Shown here piece by piece: positions 5,656 to 9,220 of a stretch of DNA of 9,220 bases (the stretch's first letter is position 1; each line of letters begins with the position of its first letter). The stretch is from Bacillota bacterium. GTDB taxonomy: Bacteria; Bacillota; Bacilli; Calditerricolales; Calditerricolaceae. The translations under genes were made by a program, and so were the position numbers. The stretch is taken from assembly GCA_017577925.1 (NCBI GenBank), contig PKQU01000075.1:1-9220 (forward strand), written 5' to 3'. The notes under the pieces were generated by a model, which saw only the letters and a program-made list of their open reading frames with translations, made no database searches and had not been told where the DNA came from.

Positions 5656-6180
5656 GTGCTTCTCCAACGGCTCGTTCCGGATTGGTACGTGGACAGCGTG
5701 TTTCAGATTGACCTTGACGCCTTGTGGAACGCAGGGATTCGCGGGATCATTACCGATCTGGACAACACGCTGGTGGAAGCCGATCGGCCGCAGGCCACGC
5801 CGCGGCTGGTGGCGTGGCTAAAACACGTACAAGACCGCGGGTTTCGCGTGGTCATCGTGTCCAACAACACCCGCACCCGCGTGGCCGCGTTTGCCGATCC
5901 CCTCGGCATCCCCTACATCCATCGTGCCCGAAAGCCGATGCGCAGCGCGTTTTTGAAAGCGCTGCGCATGTTGCAGTTGGACATCCCGCAGGTCGTCGTG
6001 ATCGGCGACCAGCTGTTTACCGACGTGCTGGGAGGAAAGCGCATGGGACTGGCCACCATCTTGGTGCTTCCCCTCTCCGGTAAAGAGAGCTTCGGGACGC
6101 GCATCAATCGCAAGTTGGAACGGATTGTCTTTCGCTGGATGCGACGCAACGGCTGGCTCAAGTGGGAGGAGACGCGATGA
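5656..6180 (+). CDS. yqeG: YqeG-type HAD-superfamily (subclass IIIA) phosphatase
   Basis: This is a haloacid dehalogenase-fold phosphatase of the YqeG family, related to phosphatidylglycerophosphate phosphatases; the natural substrate in Bacilli is not settled. All four HAD motifs are present in the 174-residue protein. Motif I is TDLDNTLV with nucleophile D34 and acid/base D36. Motif II is IVSNN with S69. Motif III is the lysine K93 in RARKPMRSAF. Motif IV is VVVIGDQLFTDVLGGKRMG, with D118 and D123 for Mg2+ binding. The short cap fits subclass IIIA. The GTG start at 5656 has GAGGTG 5 bases upstream. The stop overlaps the yqeH start as ATGA, indicating translational coupling. It heads the yqeG-yqeH-mltG-aroE series and follows sigK by 98 bases. 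Confidence 0.94.
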   Translation: MLLQRLVPDWYVDSVFQIDLDALWNAGIRGIITDLDNTLVEADRPQATPRLVAWLKHVQDRGFRVVIVSNNTRTRVAAFADPLGIPYIHRARKPMRSAFLKALRMLQLDIPQVVVIGDQLFTDVLGGKRMGLATILVLPLSGKESFGTRINRKLERIVFRWMRRNGWLKWEETR

Positions 6181-7289
6181 AGCAGGGAAAACGGATTTGT
6201 CCCGGATGCGGGGCAGTGCTGCAGTCGGAGGACGAGACCCGACCCGGTTACGTTCCCGCCCAGGTGCTTGCGGAGCGGGAGGAGGTCACCTGTCAGCGCT
6301 GTTTCCGCATTACCCACTACAACGAAGTGATGACCGTTCGGCTGGAAGCGGAGGAGTTTGCGCGCATCCTGGAGCGGATCGGACAGACCGACGCCCTCGT
6401 CGTCAAGCTGGTTGACCTGTTTGACGTCAACGGGACGTGGATTCCCGACGTGGCGCGCTATACCGGTGACAATCCCATTCTCCTCGTGGGCAATAAGGTG
6501 GACCTCTTGCCCCGTCAGACGAATTGGCAAAAGGTGCGGCTGTGGCTGGAAGGGATGACGCGGGAACTGGGCCTGATCCCGACGCGCATCGAGCTGTGCA
6601 GCGGAAAGAAAGGGCTGCGCCTCGAAGCGGTGGCGGAGGCCATCGAGGAGCTGCGCGCCGGACGGGACGTGTATGTGATCGGGGTGACCAACGTCGGCAA
6701 GTCGACGTTCCTTAACCGCCTGCTCTCCCTCTATGGCGTAGGCACGCGGCGCCCCATCACCACGTCCCGATTCCCGGGCACGACCCTTGACGTCATCGAG
6801 ATCCCGCTGGGCGACGGGCGCCGGCTTTATGACACGCCGGGCATCGTGAACGAACAGCAGATCAGCAACATGGTGTCCCCGCAGGACCTTAAGATCCTCA
6901 TCCCGGAGGAAACGCTGCGCCCGCGGGTGTATCAGCTCAACGACCAGCAGACGCTGTTCTTTGGCGGCCTGGCACGGCTCGATTTCGTGCGCGGTGAGCG
7001 GCAATCCTTTGTCTGCTACGTGTCCAACCGCCTGCGCATTCACCGCACCAAGCTGGCCAATGCCGACGCGCTGTACGAGCGGCATCGTGGAGGGCTCCTG
7101 TCGCCTCCGCGGGGCAGCGATTGGCAGCGCCTGCCGCCGTGGGTTCGCCACACCTTCGAGGTGCCCCCGGATCCGGTGGACATCGTCATCTCTGGACTTG
7201 GCTGGGTCTCGGTGCGGGGGACGGGCGCCCTTGTGGACGTGTACGCCCCACGCGGCGTCGGGGTCGGGTTGCGTCGCGCCTTGATCTAG
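6177..7289 (+). CDS. yqeH: Circularly permuted ribosome-biogenesis GTPase YqeH
   Basis: YqeH is a GTPase needed for assembly of the 30S ribosomal subunit in Bacillales. The 370-residue protein starts with a zinc knuckle (C8-x2-C11 and C39-x2-C42, CPGC and CQRC). Its G motifs are in the permuted order G4-G5-G1-G3: NKVD at 106-109, a CSGKKG element at 141-146, the P-loop GVTNVGKST at 169-177, and DTPG at 219-222, with TTSRFPGTT as the switch region between them. A C-terminal domain (about 250-370) is typical of the family. I prefer the ATG at 6177, which overlaps the yqeG stop by four bases and has GGGAGGAG just upstream. An in-frame GTG at 6162 would lie on top of that site. Length is close to the 366 residues of B. 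subtilis YqeH. Nothing appears truncated. Confidence 0.96.
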   Translation: MKQGKRICPGCGAVLQSEDETRPGYVPAQVLAEREEVTCQRCFRITHYNEVMTVRLEAEEFARILERIGQTDALVVKLVDLFDVNGTWIPDVARYTGDNPILLVGNKVDLLPRQTNWQKVRLWLEGMTRELGLIPTRIELCSGKKGLRLEAVAEAIEELRAGRDVYVIGVTNVGKSTFLNRLLSLYGVGTRRPITTSRFPGTTLDVIEIPLGDGRRLYDTPGIVNEQQISNMVSPQDLKILIPEETLRPRVYQLNDQQTLFFGGLARLDFVRGERQSFVCYVSNRLRIHRTKLANADALYERHRGGLLSPPRGSDWQRLPPWVRHTFEVPPDPVDIVISGLGWVSVRGTGALVDVYAPRGVGVGLRRALI

Positions 7290-7310
7290 AGGGCAAGGAG
7301 CGGTGCGAGG

Positions 7311-8291
7311 ATGAGCGGGCTCCGCGTGTGGTTGGGCGTGGCGGTTCTTGCCGTCCTGTTGGCCGTAGGGGCGTGGGCGGCCCTGGAATACCCACAAAAT
7401 CCGGCCAAACGGATTACCATCGAACCGGGCTGGAGCACGGCGCGCATTGCCGACTACCTCGAGGCGGAAGGGTTGGTGCGCAACGCGGCCTACTTTCGGT
7501 GGCGGGCGGCCGACAAACCGCTGAAGGCGGGCACGTACGACATCCCGGCCAACCTGTCGGTGGGCCAGCTGATCGCCTTGCTTGCCGAAGGTCGAACCGT
7601 TCGTGAGTGGGTGACGGTGACCATTCCCGAAGGATGGACCCTGGAACAGATCGCCAACCGCGTGGCCGAACTGGGCATTGCCGACCGAGCGGCATTTTTT
7701 CAAGCCCTGGCGGCGGCCAAGCCTCCCGCAGGCGTGGAAGGGAAGCTCCCTCCCGGAAACCGGCGGCTTGAGGGCTACCTGTACCCGGATACCTACCGCC
7801 TGTTAAAGGGCGACGATGCAAACGACTTGGTTGCGCTGATGCGCCAGCGCTTTGACCGGGTGGTTCGGGAGCTGGCCATTCCCCCCCACCGCCTGCATGA
7901 GGTGGTGACGATTGCGTCGATGGTAGAGCGGGAGGCCAAACGCCCCGAGGAGCGGCGGCGCATCGCGGGGGTCATCTACAATCGTCTGAAGAAGGGCATG
8001 AAGCTGCAGATCGACGCCACCGTGCAGTACGCGCTGGGGACGCACAAAGAACGGCTGCTCTATGAGGATCTCAAGATCGACTCGCCGTACAATACCTATC
8101 GCTACCCGGGCTTGCCACCGGGACCCATTGCCGCGCCGGGACGGGACGCGCTGCAGGCGGCGCTCCATCCCGAGCAGCACGACTTTTACTACTACGTCGC
8201 CCGCCCGGACGGCTCGCACGTGTTCAGCAAGACCTATGAGGAGCACCTGCGGCGGATTCGCGAAGTGCGGGGTGCGGCGGGCTCATCGTGA
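7311..8291 (+). CDS. mltG: MltG-type endolytic murein transglycosylase (YceG-like)
   Basis: This is a membrane-anchored lytic transglycosylase that cuts nascent glycan strands and is thought to set strand ends during peptidoglycan synthesis. The 326-residue protein has one N-terminal membrane helix (about residues 5-25), then a LysM-like/YceG subdomain (about 34-95). The catalytic YceG domain follows, with IASMVEREA; E206 matches the catalytic glutamate of E. coli MltG (E218). Family motifs YLYPDTY, GVIYNRL, MKLQIDATVQYALG and YNTYRYPGLPPGPIAAPG are all present. The ATG at 7311 has AAGGAG 10 bases upstream. It starts 21 bases after the yqeH stop, so it is almost certainly in the same operon. 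In B. subtilis mltG (yrrL) lies elsewhere and yqeH is followed directly by aroE, so this placement is unusual relative to that species. Confidence 0.95.
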   Translation: MSGLRVWLGVAVLAVLLAVGAWAALEYPQNPAKRITIEPGWSTARIADYLEAEGLVRNAAYFRWRAADKPLKAGTYDIPANLSVGQLIALLAEGRTVREWVTVTIPEGWTLEQIANRVAELGIADRAAFFQALAAAKPPAGVEGKLPPGNRRLEGYLYPDTYRLLKGDDANDLVALMRQRFDRVVRELAIPPHRLHEVVTIASMVEREAKRPEERRRIAGVIYNRLKKGMKLQIDATVQYALGTHKERLLYEDLKIDSPYNTYRYPGLPPGPIAAPGRDALQAALHPEQHDFYYYVARPDGSHVFSKTYEEHLRRIREVRGAAGSS

Positions 8292-8386
8292 GCGGAGGCA
8301 GGGCATTACGCCGCGAACCTCGCAGTAACTGGCAAGATGTGAAAGATGCGCCGGTAAGACGGCAGGGGAGGGGCGATGTGCGATGA
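8288..8386 (+). CDS. Possible 32-codon coupling ORF between mltG and aroE
   Basis: A GTG-started frame of 32 codons fills the whole mltG-aroE gap. Its start overlaps the mltG stop (GTGA at 8288-8291) and its stop overlaps the aroE start (ATGA at 8383-8386). The product would be very basic (many Arg), beginning MSGGRALRREPRSNW and ending GRGDVR. The ribosome binding site for it is poor (GGGGTGCGGCGGG well upstream). It also contains the good aroE site. It may exist only to carry ribosomes from mltG to aroE, or it may be chance, since stop codons are rare in this GC-rich DNA. No homologue is recognised. Confidence 0.3.
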   Translation: MSGGRALRREPRSNWQDVKDAPVRRQGRGDVR

Positions 8387-9220
8387 CCATTACCGCCGAA
8401 ACCCGCCTGGTTGGACTCTTTGGTTACCCGGTCAGCCATTCCCTGTCGCCGGCCATGCACAATGCCGCCTTTGAGGCCTTGGGCCTGAATTTGCGCTACA
8501 TGGCCTTTCCCGTCCCCCCCGAGCGGCTGGTCGATGCGGTGCGGGCCCTGCGTGCCCTGTCGTTTCGTGGGGTCAACGTGACGATCCCGCACAAGGTGGC
8601 CATCGTGCCTCTCCTCGACGACCTCGACGAGGAGGCGCGGGCCGTTGGGGCGGTCAATACAGTGATCGTGGAGGCGGATGGACGCCTTTTGGGCACCAAT
8701 ACCGACGGGCGCGGATACGTGCGTTCCCTGGTCGAGGAGACGGGTGTGGACCTCGCCGCGCAGCGGGTGCTCATCCTCGGTGCCGGTGGGGCGGCGCGGG
8801 CGGTGGCCGTCAGCCTGGCCAGGTGCGGTGCATCGCGCATTGCCATCGCCAACCGAACGCCGGAGAAGGCCGTGGAACTGGCGGCGCACGTGGCACCGTA
8901 CGCTGACGCCTGGGCAGTGCCCCCTGAGCGGCTGGCCGACGCCGTGCGCGAGGCGACGCTGCTCGTCAACACGACGTCGGTGGGCATGGCGCCCTGCGTG
9001 GACGAGACGCCGCTTCCACCGGAATGGCTGCATGACGGTCTTCTGGTGAGCGACCTCGTGTACCGTCCGCTGAAGACGCGCCTCTTGCGCGAGGCCGAGG
9101 CGCGGGGGCTCATCACCCACGGCGGGTTGGGCATGCTGGTTTACCAGGGGGCCTTGGCCTTTGAACGGTGGACCGGCCGTGCGGCGCCGGTCGCCCTCAT
9201 GCGGGAGGCCGCGCTGCGGG
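8383..9220 (+). CDS. aroE: Shikimate dehydrogenase (NADP), 3'-truncated by window edge
   Basis: AroE reduces 3-dehydroshikimate to shikimate with NADPH, a cytoplasmic step of the chorismate pathway. The visible 279 residues cover nearly the whole usual length (about 275-290). The shikimate-binding signature PVSHSLSPAMHN lies at 16-27. GVNVTIPHK holds the catalytic lysine K71, AVNT contains N92, and NTDG has the catalytic aspartate D108. The Rossmann loop is GAGGAARAV at 133-141, and ANRT (156-159) carries the arginine that usually gives NADP preference. GGLGMLVYQGALAFERWTG near the end is the C-terminal family motif. The ATG at 8383 has GGGGAGGGG (8365-8373) upstream. An ATG at 8376 is in another frame. 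The reading frame is still open at the end of the window, so the last few residues and the stop are outside it. Confidence 0.97.
   Translation, partial: MTITAETRLVGLFGYPVSHSLSPAMHNAAFEALGLNLRYMAFPVPPERLVDAVRALRALSFRGVNVTIPHKVAIVPLLDDLDEEARAVGAVNTVIVEADGRLLGTNTDGRGYVRSLVEETGVDLAAQRVLILGAGGAARAVAVSLARCGASRIAIANRTPEKAVELAAHVAPYADAWAVPPERLADAVREATLLVNTTSVGMAPCVDETPLPPEWLHDGLLVSDLVYRPLKTRLLREAEARGLITHGGLGMLVYQGALAFERWTGRAAPVALMREAALR

Noticed and set aside
5913..7703. Minus-strand open frame of 596 codons opposite yqeG, yqeH and mltG
   Set aside because: It crosses three well-supported genes, has composition typical of antisense frames (many P, R, H, Q) and lacks a credible ribosome binding site or motif.
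8610..8634. Repeat/inverted repeat of CTCGACGA units inside aroE
   Set aside because: It is explained by coding for the acidic stretch LLDDLDEEA with GC-rich codons.

Overview
The window reads as chromosomal core sequence of a GC-rich, endospore-forming member of the Bacillota (Bacilli), possibly thermophilic. The strongest reasons are an intact sporulation sigma factor gene (sigK) with a pro-sequence, followed by the yqeG-yqeH-aroE cluster typical of Bacillales. GTG and TTG starts with GGAGG-type ribosome binding sites are also common here. The genus cannot be fixed from the sequence alone. I see no phage, IS element, CRISPR array, tRNA or rRNA.

Left part (1-1976, + strand): the 3' portion of a class B penicillin-binding protein, cut by the window edge, then a small two-helix membrane protein of unknown function. 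A hairpin lies just upstream of the small gene's ribosome binding site.

Middle-left part (1986-4677, - strand): a probable three-gene unit, merR-type regulator -> YugP-type membrane zinc metallopeptidase -> CNNM/CorC-type (DUF21 + CBS) membrane transporter. It converges on the small membrane gene with only 9 bases between stop codons. The MerR gene has a strong ribosome binding site and an ATG, but that ATG is one base out of frame with the DNA-binding domain: a G appears to be missing from a G-tract at the start. The CNNM gene appears to have its ribosome binding site inside a 9-bp GC-rich hairpin.

Divergent control region (4678-4825): this is the densest non-coding stretch. It holds a sigma-A-like promoter for the merR unit and a perfect 8+3+8 dyad overlapping its -35 box. 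On the sigK side there are two GGACAG boxes exactly 10 bp apart that resemble SpoIIID sites, then CATAAAGTA, which resembles the -10 of mother-cell (sigma-E/sigma-K) promoters.

Right part (4826-9220, + strand): sigK (whole, with no skin-type interruption), yqeG (HAD phosphatase), yqeH (circularly permuted ribosome-assembly GTPase), mltG (endolytic murein transglycosylase) and aroE (shikimate dehydrogenase, cut by the right edge). yqeG/yqeH overlap by ATGA. A 32-codon frame bridges mltG and aroE with stop/start overlaps at both ends. Two of the five (mltG and the PBP upstream) act in the cell wall, yqeH in 30S subunit assembly and aroE in aromatic amino acid synthesis. Long antisense frames over the CNNM, YugP and yqeG-mltG regions are GC-driven shadows and are not annotated. 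No gene-free stretch exceeds 150 bases.
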